Position numbers and translations under genes: made by a program | Part shown: one piece after another, positions 1 through 10,333 of the stretch | Numbering within the stretch: position 1 is the stretch's first letter | Layout of the letters: each line of letters starts with the position of its first letter | Origin: Streptomyces sp. NBC_01707 | Lineage (GTDB): Bacteria; Actinomycetota; Actinomycetes; Streptomycetales; Streptomycetaceae | Direction of reading: 5' to 3' | Assembly: GCF_041438805.1 (NCBI RefSeq) | Contig: NZ_CP109190.1 | Coordinates: forward strand, 3,534,001-3,598,000 | DNA: 64,000 bases | The notes under the pieces: generated by a model | Database searches by the model: none | Told to the model about the DNA's origin: nothing | The model's input: only the letters and a program-made list of their open reading frames with translations

Positions 1-696
1 GCGTTCTACTTCTCGCCGCTGCGCTCGGCCAACGAGCTGATCAACCGGGCACTGGCGCCGTATCCCGAAGATCTCGTCATCACCACCAAGGTCGGTCCGG
101 TGCGCGACGCCTCAGGCGCGTGGCGGACGCCGGCGAGGCCCGACGAACTGCGCGGCCAGGTCGAGGAGAACCTGCGCCAGCTGGGCCGCGACCAGCTCGA
201 CGTGGTGAACCTGCGCGTCATGGGCCAGGAGTCCGTCTCCGAGCACTTCGGCGCGCTGGCCGAGCTGCGCGAAGCGGGGCTGATCCGCCACCTCGGAGTC
301 TCCGGTGTCACACCGGAACACCTCGCCGAGGCACAGGCCATCGCCCCGGTGGTCTGCGTGCAGAACCGGTACGGCATGGACGCGCACAGCGCGGACGACG
401 ACGATCTCCTGCGGGCCTGCGGTGAGATGGGCGTCGCCTTCGTGCCGTTCTTCGCGATCGCCGGTGCGGGACGCGAGCAGGGCGCGAGCCCCGGGGGCGA
501 CGACGAACTGCTCGCCGTCGCCCGCGCACACGGAGCCACGGTCGCGCAGGTCCGACTGGCCTGGACGCTGCACCAGGGCGCGCACGTCCTGGCCATACCG
601 GGCACCGGCGATCCGGACCACCTGACCGCCAACGTGGCCGCCGGAGCGCTGCGGCTCTCGCGGGACGAACTGGCGAGGCTCACCAGGAAACGTTGA
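1..696 (+). CDS. Aldo/keto reductase, 5'-truncated by window edge
   Basis: The frame is open from base 1 with no start codon, so about 231 C-terminal residues of a roughly 280-330-residue NADPH-dependent oxidoreductase are visible. The family marks are the strand ending ITTKVG, which carries the catalytic Lys, and the C-terminal cofactor-binding segment IPGTGDPDHLTANVAAG. Where many aldo/keto reductases have the catalytic His, this protein reads LDVVNLRVMG. An Arg there recurs, as far as I recall, in one actinobacterial subfamily, so it is not obviously damage. Natural substrate is unknown. The gene ends about 150 nt before a small unrelated gene. Confidence 0.85.
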   Translation, partial: AFYFSPLRSANELINRALAPYPEDLVITTKVGPVRDASGAWRTPARPDELRGQVEENLRQLGRDQLDVVNLRVMGQESVSEHFGALAELREAGLIRHLGVSGVTPEHLAEAQAIAPVVCVQNRYGMDAHSADDDDLLRACGEMGVAFVPFFAIAGAGREQGASPGGDDELLAVARAHGATVAQVRLAWTLHQGAHVLAIPGTGDPDHLTANVAAGALRLSRDELARLTRKR

Positions 697-845
697 CCCC
701 ATTGGTCTCTCTGGAGTCGCTGGTTGTACGAACACGGTGTGGTCTGGCATTGCGCACCGCGATGAGAAGCGGGCGCCGGCTGGGGCAGCCCGTGCTGAGA
801 CGCCGGGACGGCTCCTGCCCGTGTACACCGAGAACGGAGAAGTCA

Positions 846-1019
846 ATGCCGCACAACGAGGGTCAGCGCGTGGAGTACCTGGACCAGGAGAACAAGCGGT
901 GTCAGGGCGAGATCACCAAGGTCAGCGGCAGCGGACCGGCGACCACCTACACCATCAAGAACGAGAAGACGCACCGTGACGACAAGGTCCGGGAGATGCA
1001 GATCGAGCAGGATCTGTAA
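846..1019 (+). CDS. Small DUF2945 (hypervirulence-associated TUDOR-like) protein
   Basis: A 57-residue protein starting MPHNEGQRVEYLDQENKR. The ATG is preceded by a GGAGA site at suitable spacing, so the longer upstream frame beginning at 693 is not the gene. Its size, the basic and acidic surface and the G-(E/K)-I-x-K-V-x-G-S-G strand pattern resemble the DUF2945 / HVA-TUDOR family, small beta-barrel proteins of unknown role in bacteria and fungi. It stands alone and is convergent with the next gene, with a shared hairpin at 1098-1141. The family call is from memory of the pattern; function is unknown. Confidence 0.7.
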   Translation: MPHNEGQRVEYLDQENKRCQGEITKVSGSGPATTYTIKNEKTHRDDKVREMQIEQDL

Positions 1020-1097
1020 CAACTCCTCCCCCCGCTGATGCGCCTCCCCGACCCGCCTACGCCGGGTCCGGGCAGGCCGCTGATCCTGGGAACGTAA

Positions 1098-1141
1098 GAG
1101 GGCGTCCGCACCCGCGGTGAAGCGGCTGTGCGGGCGCCCTC
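1098..1141. terminator. Bidirectional terminator hairpin
   Basis: A 14-bp stem with one G-T wobble (arms 1098-1111 and 1128-1141, 16-nt loop) lies between the stop of the small plus-strand gene and the stop of the convergent minus-strand gene. There is no T tract, as is common in high-GC actinobacteria. Confidence 0.7.
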
Positions 1142-1195
1142 GCCGCAGTGCCCGGGGACATTGCGGTGGAGCCCGCCGGTGCGCGGCCTCGGGTC

Positions 1196-2566
1196 TCAGA
1201 AGCTGCCGCCTCCGAAGTCGCCGCCCCCGCCGAAATCGCCACCGCCGCCGAATCCTCCGCCGTCGCCCCCGCCGCCGAAGTCGGACGGGTCGAAGTCGGA
1301 GCCGGAATAGTCACCGCCCGAGTAGTCGCCACTGCCGAAGTCGCCGCCGCCGTAGTCCGCCGCGTAGGCCGGGGACGAGAGCATCGAGCCGAGCAGGGTG
1401 CCCACCAGCAGGCCGGGGAGCAGACCGCCGCCGAAGTAGCCGCCCGCCCAGGGGCCGTAGGCCGGTCCTGCCTCCCAGTACGGGCGGCGCCGGCCGTCAC
1501 CCGTGTCGACGGTGCGGCTCAGCGGGTCCTCGCCGTCGCGCAGCCGGATCTCGTCCACGCCGCAGACCGGGACCTCGCGTGGTGCTCCGCCGGACGGCGT
1601 CCACAGGGAATCGGCCACCGAAGGGCCGTGGCGCGGGTCGAAGAAGCACGGTGGGCGACGGTCCGGGAGACGGCTTCCTGTGCGGCGGGCTTCCAGGACG
1701 GCCAGGGAGAAACGTCCGTCCTCCAGGGCCTGGGTGACCCCGCGCACGTCGGAGGGGTGCTGGGCCTTGTCCATACGGGACTTCGCGCTCTCGTACGAGT
1801 CGAGTGCCCGCTCGTAGTCGGCACGCATCGCGTCGTCGGCGCCGGCCTCCGCCGGGTGGAAGTCGAGGCGGTCGAGGGTCTCGCCGTATGCGGTGATGTC
1901 CTCGTCCACGACGACCCGCAGCTTGTCGAGGGCCGCCCGCTCCTCCTCCGCCTTGCGGCGGCGGTTGCGGCGGACGATCGCGTACGCGGTGCCACCGCCG
2001 ATCACGGCGAGCGCGCCGACCGTGATCAGTGCCGTCACGCCGGATCCCGTGTCGTTCGAGCCGCCGCTCCAGGAGGCGGGGGCGTGGCCGCGCGCCTGGG
2101 CGACGGCCTGGTCGACGAAGGTGGTGAGCTGGGTGGTGGCGTCCGTGGCGGTGCCGGGGGCCTGCAGCGCCGCGGAGAGGTTCTGGCGGGCCGTGACGGA
2201 CATGACCGACCGGTCCGCGCCCAGCTTGAACGTGTCGCCGAGGCGGATTCCGTACACACCGGTGATCCCGGTGTCGTTGCGCAGCGTCCGCAACACCGTG
2301 GACTCGGGGAACGCGGAGGCCCGCGGCAGCACAGCCACGAACACCGGCTTGTCCGCGTCCTTGATCTTCTTGGTCAGGGCGTCGGCCTGGCTCGCCGGCA
2401 GCTGGTCCGCGACCGCCGGATCGACGTACACCGGCCCCTGGCGCAGTGCCCGGGCCACGTCGGTGATCGTCGTGGCGCTCGGCGCAGCCGGGGCCATGGC
2501 GAGCACGACTGCCGACAGCATCAGCAGCAGGCCGGCCAGCAGGGTCGGGAACAGCCTGTTCCGCAT
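1196..2566 (-). CDS. Predicted membrane protein with Gly/Asp-rich tail
   Basis: A 456-residue protein with an N-terminal hydrophobic segment (about residues 6-25, probably a signal peptide), an extracytoplasmic domain (about 30-185) and a membrane segment near residues 190-212 followed by a basic RRNRRRK stop-transfer. After this come a charged, helical cytoplasmic region to about 330 and a second hydrophobic patch. The tail of about 60 residues is very rich in Gly, Ser, Asp and Phe (units such as GGGDF). The layout recalls YgcG/TPM-type envelope proteins with glycine-rich tails, but I cannot assign the N-domain firmly. It is transcribed alone and function is unknown. Confidence 0.75.
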   Translation of the reverse strand: MRNRLFPTLLAGLLLMLSAVVLAMAPAAPSATTITDVARALRQGPVYVDPAVADQLPASQADALTKKIKDADKPVFVAVLPRASAFPESTVLRTLRNDTGITGVYGIRLGDTFKLGADRSVMSVTARQNLSAALQAPGTATDATTQLTTFVDQAVAQARGHAPASWSGGSNDTGSGVTALITVGALAVIGGGTAYAIVRRNRRRKAEEERAALDKLRVVVDEDITAYGETLDRLDFHPAEAGADDAMRADYERALDSYESAKSRMDKAQHPSDVRGVTQALEDGRFSLAVLEARRTGSRLPDRRPPCFFDPRHGPSVADSLWTPSGGAPREVPVCGVDEIRLRDGEDPLSRTVDTGDGRRRPYWEAGPAYGPWAGGYFGGGLLPGLLVGTLLGSMLSSPAYAADYGGGDFGSGDYSGGDYSGSDFDPSDFGGGGDGGGFGGGGDFGGGGDFGGGSF

Positions 2567-2578
2567 ATATCGACGCTA

Positions 2579-2614
2579 ACCCAGGTGGGCGACAAATGCT
2601 CCGCCCACCTGGGT
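2579..2614. terminator. Terminator hairpin after the GH3 gene
   Basis: A perfect 12-bp inverted repeat (arms 2579-2590 and 2603-2614, 12-nt loop) begins 15 nt past the stop of the GH3 gene on the minus strand. It also lies 13 nt upstream of the start of the neighbouring membrane-protein gene, so that gene's promoter must overlap it or transcription must read through. Confidence 0.75.
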
Positions 2615-2628
2615 CAGCCCGGTCTCCG

Positions 2629-5600
2629 TTACCGCTGTACGGCCCGGTAGGCCGTCCTCAGCCGGTCCACCGCCCCGGTCAGATCACCGGTGAGCAGCAG
2701 ATGGTCCGCGTCGGCGAACGGCTTGGACACCGCGGCGGTCGGCGTCCCGCCGGCCTTCTGCTGAACCAGCAGACGGGCCTGGTCGACGATCGCCTTGCCT
2801 GCCTCGGACTTCCCCAGTCCGGCCTTCTCCGCGATCTGTGCGGCGACGGCGAGCGCGCCCAGGGTCAGTTCGCCGCCCGTCGGGGCCTTCTTCAGCGTGG
2901 TCAGGCCCCAGCCGTACGGGAACTGCGGGTCGTACGTCGCGTCGCCGACGTTGATCGGCAGCTGCGACTCGGACTTCGGCCAGGTGACCGGCAGCTGTCC
3001 GGTGAAGGCACGCTTCCCGTACAGCACGTCTGCCACTCCGTCGCCCTCGGTACCCGGCAGCCAGGACGCGACGAGTGCGTCGATGTCACCGAGCCGGTCG
3101 CCGATGAGCTGCGGGCGGCCGGAGACCACCAGGACCGCGCACTTCATCGCGGCGCAGACCTTGTCGATCGCGGCCTTGTCGGCCGCGGTCAGCTCCAGGT
3201 CGTTGCCGTTGCCGACGTCACCGATGCCTTCCGCGTACGGGGTCTCGCCGACCACGACCACACCCACGTCGTAGCCGTCCGTGGATGCCGAGGCGTCCTT
3301 GGAGTAGGTGACCGAGGCCGCGTCCGTGGCGTCCTTCTTCATGGCCTCCAGGATCGTCGTGCCCGTGGTGATCCTGCCCGAGGAGCCCTGCCAGCTGACG
3401 GTCCAGCCGCCGGCCTGGTTGCCGATGTTGTCGGCGTTGGACCCGGCGACGTACACCTTCTGGGATGCCTTGAGCGGCAGCACTCCGCCGTCGTTCTTCA
3501 GCAGGACCTGCGACTTGGCCGCCGCCTCGCGGGCCACCGCACGGTGTCCCGCGGAGCCGACCTGGTCGATGTCGGCCGTGTCCGCGTACGGCTTCTCGAA
3601 GAGGCCGAGGCGGAACTTCTGGGTCAGGATGCGGGAGACCGCGTCGTCGATCCGGGCCTGGCTGATCCGGCCCGCGGTGACCTCGTCCTGGAGCGTCTTC
3701 GTGAAGTCCTGGTACGCCGTCGGGACCATGATCATGTCGAGTCCGGCGTTGATGGACGTGCGGACGTCGCTGGCGTAGTCGCCGGGGATCTGGTCGATGG
3801 CCTGCCAGTCACTGATGACGAAGCCCTCGAAGCCCATCCGGTCCTTGAGCACGCCGTTGATCATCTCGGCGTCGGCGTGCATCTTCACCGGACCCTGGTC
3901 GTCGCCGAGGATGTCGAGCGAGGAGTACGACGGCATGACCGTGCCGACCCCGCGCTTGACGGCCTCCTCGAACGGGGCGAGGTGCACGGCTTCGAGCTCC
4001 TGCCTGGTGACCTTCGTGACGCCCTGGTCGATGGTGTACGAACCGGTGGTGGACGAGCCGAACTCCGTACCGCCGTCGCCGACGTAGTGCTTGGCGGTGG
4101 CCAGGACCTTGTCGTTGCGGTGCAGGTCCTTGCCGGAGGCGCTGCCCTGCATGCCCTGGATGACCGTCTCCATGGACTCGACGAGTGCCGGGTCCTCGCC
4201 GTACGACTCGTAGGAGCGGCCCCAGCGCTCGTCACGGGTGACGCAGAGGCAGGGTGCGAAGTCCCACGGGATGCCCGTCGCGCGGACCTCGTCGGCGGTG
4301 ACCGCGCCGGTCCTCTCCGCGAGCTTCGGGTCGCGTCCGGCACCGATGCCGATGTTGTGCGGCATGATCGTGGAGCCGATGACGTTGTTGTGGCCGTGCA
4401 CCGCGTCCACGCCGTAGATCAGCGGGATCTGGAACCGGGTCGCCTGGGCCCGGAGTTGGTAGGCGTCGACCATCTTCGCCCACGCCTCGGGTGTGTTCGG
4501 CGTCGGGACGGAGCCGCCGCCGGAGAGCAGCGAGCCGAGGTCGTACGTGGCGATGTCCCCCTGCGACTTGAGCGCGTTGCGCTCGGCCTGCGTCATCTGG
4601 CCGGCCTTCTCGGCGGGCGACATCCGGGACAGGAGGTCGGCGACGCGCTTCTTCACCGGCAGCTTCGGGTCGAGGTAGGGCAGCCCATGGGCGTCGATGA
4701 CGACCTGCGGGTTCTCCTTGGGCGGCTTGGCGCCGGTGACGGTGAGTTCGAGCGGGATCGTCTCCGCGGACTCGGCTGCGCCGTCCTTCCTGGTGGCCAC
4801 CGAGATCCGGTGGGAGGTCCCGGACGCGGTGCCTGCCGGGAAGGTGTACGTGCCGGTGACCGGCGTGTAGTCCTTGCCGGCCTCGGCGCTGCCGCCCTTG
4901 GTCTCGTACGCGACGGTGACGGGTTCCTCGATCGGTGCGGCGCCGGTGGTCGCGACGGAGACATCGATGTCCGCCGTGCCGCCCTCCTTCACCGTACGGA
5001 CCGCCGCGTTCGTGACGACGCTCGCCTTCAGGGCCGCGTCGGCCTTCCCGTACAGCTCCACGCCGTCCATGGCGAACGAGCCGGGAGCCCCGGTCGGCAG
5101 CGTGACGGCGTAGCCCCACATCTCATCGAGGCCGAGGACCTGGTCGATGCCGCCGACGGGCTGGTAGTCGGTGCGGTACGTGAAGTCGGCGAACGGGATC
5201 TCGACCTGGTGCCAGCCCTCCCAGTCGTCGGTGAACGACGTGGTCCACAGCTCGGACGCCTCGCCGTTGGCGCCGCCGTCCTTGATCTCGAAGTTGATCC
5301 TCTTGCCCGAACCGGGCGGCAACGGCGCCGTGTTCTGGCCGTACCACCAGAAGCGGATGCCCTTGTGGGCCGACCAGTCGTGAGCGGGCTGGTCGGCGGC
5401 GAAGTCGTGGCTCAGGCCGCCGTAACCGCTGATGTCGTACGTACCTTCGAGGACCTTGGCGCCCTCGGGGGCGTCGGCGCGATCCTTCAGGGTCAGGGTG
5501 GGCGGGTCGTCGGAGTCGCCGCCCCAGGTGAATATGCCGTCGGCGGGCTGATTCGCGAACGGGACCTCGCCCTCGAAGCGGTCGACGAGGACGGGCGCCG

Positions 5601-5742
5601 GGTCGTCCGCCGTCGCCGCCGCGGTGGCGGCGCTGGCGCTCGGGACGGCTCCGGCGAGCAGACCGGCGAGGACGGTGACGGCGGCCAGTGCGGCCGTCGT
5701 CGGTCTGGCCCGGTGGCGGGCGCGGTGGGTGCGCGGTGGCAT
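2629..5742 (-). CDS. Secreted GH3 beta-glucosidase with Calx-beta domain
   Basis: A 1037-residue enzyme. I chose the ATG at 5742 because GAAGGAG precedes it and a twin-basic signal peptide follows (MPPRTHRARHRAR, then a hydrophobic run, cleavage near residue 40). Next come a carbohydrate-binding-like beta region (about 50-205), a Calx-beta-type domain (about 225-325), and the GH3 N-terminal TIM barrel beginning RVADLLSRMSPAEKAGQM. The nucleophile is Asp645 in the sequence VISDWQA. The GH3 C-terminal sandwich ends about residue 965, followed by a short helical tail. GH3 enzymes remove beta-linked glucose or xylose from non-reducing ends. It closes the sugar-uptake cluster, 151 nt after the GH1 gene, so it may be co-transcribed. 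The linkage cleaved is not determined. Confidence 0.9.
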   Translation of the reverse strand: MPPRTHRARHRARPTTAALAAVTVLAGLLAGAVPSASAATAAATADDPAPVLVDRFEGEVPFANQPADGIFTWGGDSDDPPTLTLKDRADAPEGAKVLEGTYDISGYGGLSHDFAADQPAHDWSAHKGIRFWWYGQNTAPLPPGSGKRINFEIKDGGANGEASELWTTSFTDDWEGWHQVEIPFADFTYRTDYQPVGGIDQVLGLDEMWGYAVTLPTGAPGSFAMDGVELYGKADAALKASVVTNAAVRTVKEGGTADIDVSVATTGAAPIEEPVTVAYETKGGSAEAGKDYTPVTGTYTFPAGTASGTSHRISVATRKDGAAESAETIPLELTVTGAKPPKENPQVVIDAHGLPYLDPKLPVKKRVADLLSRMSPAEKAGQMTQAERNALKSQGDIATYDLGSLLSGGGSVPTPNTPEAWAKMVDAYQLRAQATRFQIPLIYGVDAVHGHNNVIGSTIMPHNIGIGAGRDPKLAERTGAVTADEVRATGIPWDFAPCLCVTRDERWGRSYESYGEDPALVESMETVIQGMQGSASGKDLHRNDKVLATAKHYVGDGGTEFGSSTTGSYTIDQGVTKVTRQELEAVHLAPFEEAVKRGVGTVMPSYSSLDILGDDQGPVKMHADAEMINGVLKDRMGFEGFVISDWQAIDQIPGDYASDVRTSINAGLDMIMVPTAYQDFTKTLQDEVTAGRISQARIDDAVSRILTQKFRLGLFEKPYADTADIDQVGSAGHRAVAREAAAKSQVLLKNDGGVLPLKASQKVYVAGSNADNIGNQAGGWTVSWQGSSGRITTGTTILEAMKKDATDAASVTYSKDASASTDGYDVGVVVVGETPYAEGIGDVGNGNDLELTAADKAAIDKVCAAMKCAVLVVSGRPQLIGDRLGDIDALVASWLPGTEGDGVADVLYGKRAFTGQLPVTWPKSESQLPINVGDATYDPQFPYGWGLTTLKKAPTGGELTLGALAVAAQIAEKAGLGKSEAGKAIVDQARLLVQQKAGGTPTAAVSKPFADADHLLLTGDLTGAVDRLRTAYRAVQR

Positions 5743-5893
5743 TGCGGCTCCTTCGGACACTGAAAGGTGCTTCTGCTGCTTCTGCTGCTCGACTCGCATC
5801 CGGCCGGTCTCCGCCTTCACGCCGCCCTGCGCGACGCGGGCGACGCCGGGCTGCGGGAGAGCTCGGGGCCGGGAGACCTGGTTGTTGCCGCGG

Positions 5894-7312
<1,419 letters not shown>

Positions 7313-7340
7313 GGTTCTCCTGTGGTGTGCTGTGGGGTCG

Positions 7341-8354
7341 CTACGAGCGGGGGGCGACGGTGACCGGGGCCGGCTGATGCAGCCAGCAGGCCACTGTGCG
7401 GGAGCCGTCCCCTTCCGGCCGGTCGAGCACCGGCACGTGGGTGGCGCACGGCTCGAGTGCCTTGCCGCAGCGGGGGTGGAAGGCGCAGCCGGCCGGCATC
7501 GCGGACAGATGCGGTGGTGAGCCGGGGATGCCGGTGAGTTCGCGACGGGGGCCGTGCAGAGCCGGGAAGGAGTGCAGCAGGCCGTCGCTGTAGGGATGGT
7601 GGGGGTTCTGATAGATGTCGGAGGCACCGGCCTCCTCGACGATCCGGCCGCCGTACATGATCGCGATCCGGTCCGAGAACTCGATCAGCAGCGAGATGTC
7701 GTGCGTGATGAAGACGACCGAGAAGCCCAGTTCCTCGCGGAGCTTGACCAGCTGGCGCAGGATCTGGCGCTGCATGACGACGTCCAGGGCCGTCGTGGGC
7801 TCGTCCATGATGACGATCTCGGGCTCCAGCGCAAGCGCCATCGCGATCATCACGCGCTGGCGCATACCGCCGGAGAGCTGGTGCGGGTAGGCGGAGAGCC
7901 GGTCTGCGGAGATGCCGACCAGCGACAGCAGCTCCTTCGCGCGTGCGGTGCGTTCGGCCCGGTCCATCTCCGGGCGGTGCGCCTTGAGCACGTCGGTGAG
8001 CTGGCTGTGGACCGTGTGCACCGGGTTGAGCGAGTTCATCGCTCCCTGGAAGACGATCGACAGCTCCTGCCAGCGGAAGGCGCGGAGCTCGGGGGCGGTC
8101 AGGGTCAGCAGGTCGAGCGCTTCGCCGTCGCGCCGGTGGTAGTGGACCTCGCCGCCGGTGATCACTCCGGGCGGCGAGAGGAGGCGGGTGACGGCGTACG
8201 CCAGGGTGGATTTGCCGGAGCCGGACTCGCCTGCCAGGCCGAGGACTTCGCCCCGGTGCAGGGTGAGGTCGATGTCGCGCAGCGCGTGCACGGCGGCGTC
8301 CCCGGTGCCGTAGTCCACGTTCAGGCCGCTGATGGTGAGGACGGGCTCGCTCAT
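7341..8354 (-). CDS. ABC importer ATPase (Opp/Dpp D-type)
   Basis: A 337-residue ATP-binding protein. Walker A is GESGSGKST, the signature is LSGGMRQR, Walker B is VIMDEPTTALDV, and the C-terminal oligopeptide/oligosaccharide extension carries the Cys-rich CAFHPRCGKALEPCA motif of OppD/OppF proteins, which often binds an Fe-S cluster. The ATG at 8354 overlaps the stop of the preceding permease gene by 4 nt (ATGA), implying translational coupling. It would pair with the other ATPase of the cluster (10330-11376) to drive uptake. Confidence 0.95.
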   Translation of the reverse strand: MSEPVLTISGLNVDYGTGDAAVHALRDIDLTLHRGEVLGLAGESGSGKSTLAYAVTRLLSPPGVITGGEVHYHRRDGEALDLLTLTAPELRAFRWQELSIVFQGAMNSLNPVHTVHSQLTDVLKAHRPEMDRAERTARAKELLSLVGISADRLSAYPHQLSGGMRQRVMIAMALALEPEIVIMDEPTTALDVVMQRQILRQLVKLREELGFSVVFITHDISLLIEFSDRIAIMYGGRIVEEAGASDIYQNPHHPYSDGLLHSFPALHGPRRELTGIPGSPPHLSAMPAGCAFHPRCGKALEPCATHVPVLDRPEGDGSRTVACWLHQPAPVTVAPRS

Positions 8355-9349
8355 GAGCGGGTCTCCTTGTCGTGCGTGCCGCGCGCCGCGGCATCGTGCG
8401 TACCGCGCGCCACGGGGGTGAAGCCGACCCGCATCCGGACCTTCCGGGACGCGCCCGTCTCCGTACGCAGCCGCGGGTTGACGAACTCGTCGATGCCGAA
8501 GTTGATCAGGGCGAGCGACATGCCGAGCAGGGCGATGCAGAGCCCGGCCGGGACGAACCACCACCACGCGCCCTGGGCCAGTGCCTGGTTGGACTGCGCC
8601 CAGAACAGGACGGTCCCCCAGTTCCAGTTGGAGATGTCGGCGACACCGATGAAGGCGAGGGTGATCTCGGACAGGATCGCGAAGATGACTGTGCCGACGA
8701 AGCCGGACGCGATGACGGCCGTCAGGTTCGGCAGGACCTCGAAGAGGATGATCCGCCAGGTGGACTCACCGGTGGCGCGGGCCGCTTCGACGTAGTCCCT
8801 GCGGCGCAGCGACAGCGTCTGGGCGCGCAGGACACGCGCGCCCCAGGCCCACGAGGTGAGGGCGATGACGGTGGCGATCAGGAGGTCGCCGGTGTCGGAG
8901 ACGAGACTGGCGATGATGATGATCAGCGGCAGCCCCGGAATGACCAGGAAGACGTTGGAGAGCACCGAGAGCAACTCGTCGGCAGTGCCGCCGAGGAAGC
9001 CGGCGCTGACGCCGATCAGTACGGACAGGATCGTCGCGAAGATGCCAGCGACGAAACCGACGACCAGGACGCCGCGGGTGCCGACAAGGATCTGCGAGAG
9101 CACGTCCTGACCGGTCTGTGTGGTCCCGAACCAGTGTGCGCCGGAAGGCGGTTGGAGCAGTGCATCACTCATGGTGTCGGGGTCGTACGGGGCGATCCAC
9201 GGCCCGATGACGGCGATCACTACGAAGAAGAGCAGGATCCCGAGGCCGACGACGGTCTTGCGGCCGCGCAGGAAGCGGAGCCTGCGCTTGCTCGGCGCCG
9301 GGGTCTCGGTCGCGTCGATCACGGCGACCTCGGCAGCGGTGACGGCCAT
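8351..9349 (-). CDS. ABC importer permease (Opp/Dpp C-type)
   Basis: A 332-residue inner-membrane permease with the OppC/DppC layout: a basic cytoplasmic start, a first helix (about 33-53), then a periplasmic loop with the characteristic HWFGTTQTGQDVLSQ segment and five further helices. The EAA-type loop that contacts the ATPase reads YVEAARATGESTWRIILFE. The start ATG is three bases after the stop of the upstream permease gene. Cargo is inferred to be a beta-linked oligosaccharide from the flanking glycosidases; family membership alone would equally permit peptides. Confidence 0.93.
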   Translation of the reverse strand: MAVTAAEVAVIDATETPAPSKRRLRFLRGRKTVVGLGILLFFVVIAVIGPWIAPYDPDTMSDALLQPPSGAHWFGTTQTGQDVLSQILVGTRGVLVVGFVAGIFATILSVLIGVSAGFLGGTADELLSVLSNVFLVIPGLPLIIIIASLVSDTGDLLIATVIALTSWAWGARVLRAQTLSLRRRDYVEAARATGESTWRIILFEVLPNLTAVIASGFVGTVIFAILSEITLAFIGVADISNWNWGTVLFWAQSNQALAQGAWWWFVPAGLCIALLGMSLALINFGIDEFVNPRLRTETGASRKVRMRVGFTPVARGTHDAAARGTHDKETRS

Positions 9350-9352
9350 GTC

Positions 9353-10333
9353 CTAGGCCTCCCTTCGGGTACGGGGGTCGAGGGCCATGTAGATCACGTC
9401 GGCGAGGAGATTCGCCGCGAGGACGGAGAGCGTGATGATGAGGAAGATGCCCTGCATCAGGGGGTAGTCCTTCGCAGCCACACCCTGGAAGAGCTGGTAG
9501 CCGATGCCCGGGTAGGAGAAGACCATCTCCACCAGCAGGGTGCCGCCGACGATGAAGCCCAGGGAGAGGGCGAAGCCGGAGATGTTGGGCAGGATCGCGT
9601 TGCGTGCCGCGTATCCGAACATCACCCGGCGCTCGGAGAGCCCCTTGGCCTGGGCGACCATGACGTAGTCCTCGCTGGACACCGTCACCATCATGTTCCG
9701 CATGCCCAGGATCCAGCCGGCCATTGCGCTGAGCACGATCGTCAGGCCCGGCAGCGCGGCGTGGTAGAGCGCGCTGGAGACGAACGGCCAGTCGAAGGCC
9801 GGCACCAGGGCGTTGTCGTATCCGCCCGAGGCCGGGAAGAGCGGCCACTTCACGGCGAACAGCGCGATGGCGATGAGTCCCAGCCAGAAGTACGGAATGG
9901 CGGAGATGAACGTGGTGACAGGCAGCAGGCTGTCCATCCAGGAGCCGCGCCGCCAGCCGGTGAAGACGCCGATGCCGGTGCCGAGCGCGAAGCTGATCAG
10001 GGTGGTGACGCCGACGAGTGCCAGCGTCCACGGCAGCGACTGACTGATCACCTCGCTGACCGGCGTCGGGAAGAAGGTGAAGGACAGCCCGAGGTCGCCG
10101 TCGAGCAGATGCGACCAGTAGTCGGTGTACTGCTCCCAGAGCGACATGTGTTTGTCGAGACCGAAGAGCGCCGTGAGCGAGTCGATCGCGCTGGTGTCCA
10201 GCTGGCCCTGGAAGCGGGAGAGGAGCGCCTGGACCGGGTCCCCGGGCATCAGGCGCGGGATCAGGAAGTTGATGGTGATCGCGGCCCACGCGGTGACCAG
10301 ATAAAAGGCGAGCCGTTGCAGCAGATACTTCAC
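9353..10333 (-). CDS. ABC importer permease (Opp/Dpp B-type)
   Basis: A 326-residue permease. I place the start at the GTG at 10333, which overlaps the TGA of the upstream ATPase gene (GTGA) and has AAGGAGG upstream. The protein then begins [17 protein letters not shown], the usual first helix of OppB. The [13 protein letters not shown] segment of the periplasmic loop and the coupling loop [17 protein letters not shown] are typical of the B-type subunit. It forms the membrane channel with the C-type permease encoded just downstream. Confidence 0.93.
   Translation of the reverse strand: MKYLLQRLAFYLVTAWAAITINFLIPRLMPGDPVQALLSRFQGQLDTSAIDSLTALFGLDKHMSLWEQYTDYWSHLLDGDLGLSFTFFPTPVSEVISQSLPWTLALVGVTTLISFALGTGIGVFTGWRRGSWMDSLLPVTTFISAIPYFWLGLIAIALFAVKWPLFPASGGYDNALVPAFDWPFVSSALYHAALPGLTIVLSAMAGWILGMRNMMVTVSSEDYVMVAQAKGLSERRVMFGYAARNAILPNISGFALSLGFIVGGTLLVEMVFSYPGIGYQLFQGVAAKDYPLMQGIFLIITLSVLAANLLADVIYMALDPRTRREA

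Noticed and set aside
2596..5763. 1055-codon plus-strand open frame opposite the GH3 gene
   Set aside because: Frame shadow of a high-GC gene: low-complexity Arg/Gly/Val composition, no family motif, while the opposite strand has clear GH3 catalytic motifs and a signal peptide.
2629..5820. Upstream start of the GH3 gene at 5820
   Set aside because: The 26 extra residues precede a typical Streptomyces signal peptide, and a GAAGGAG ribosome site supports the ATG at 5742.
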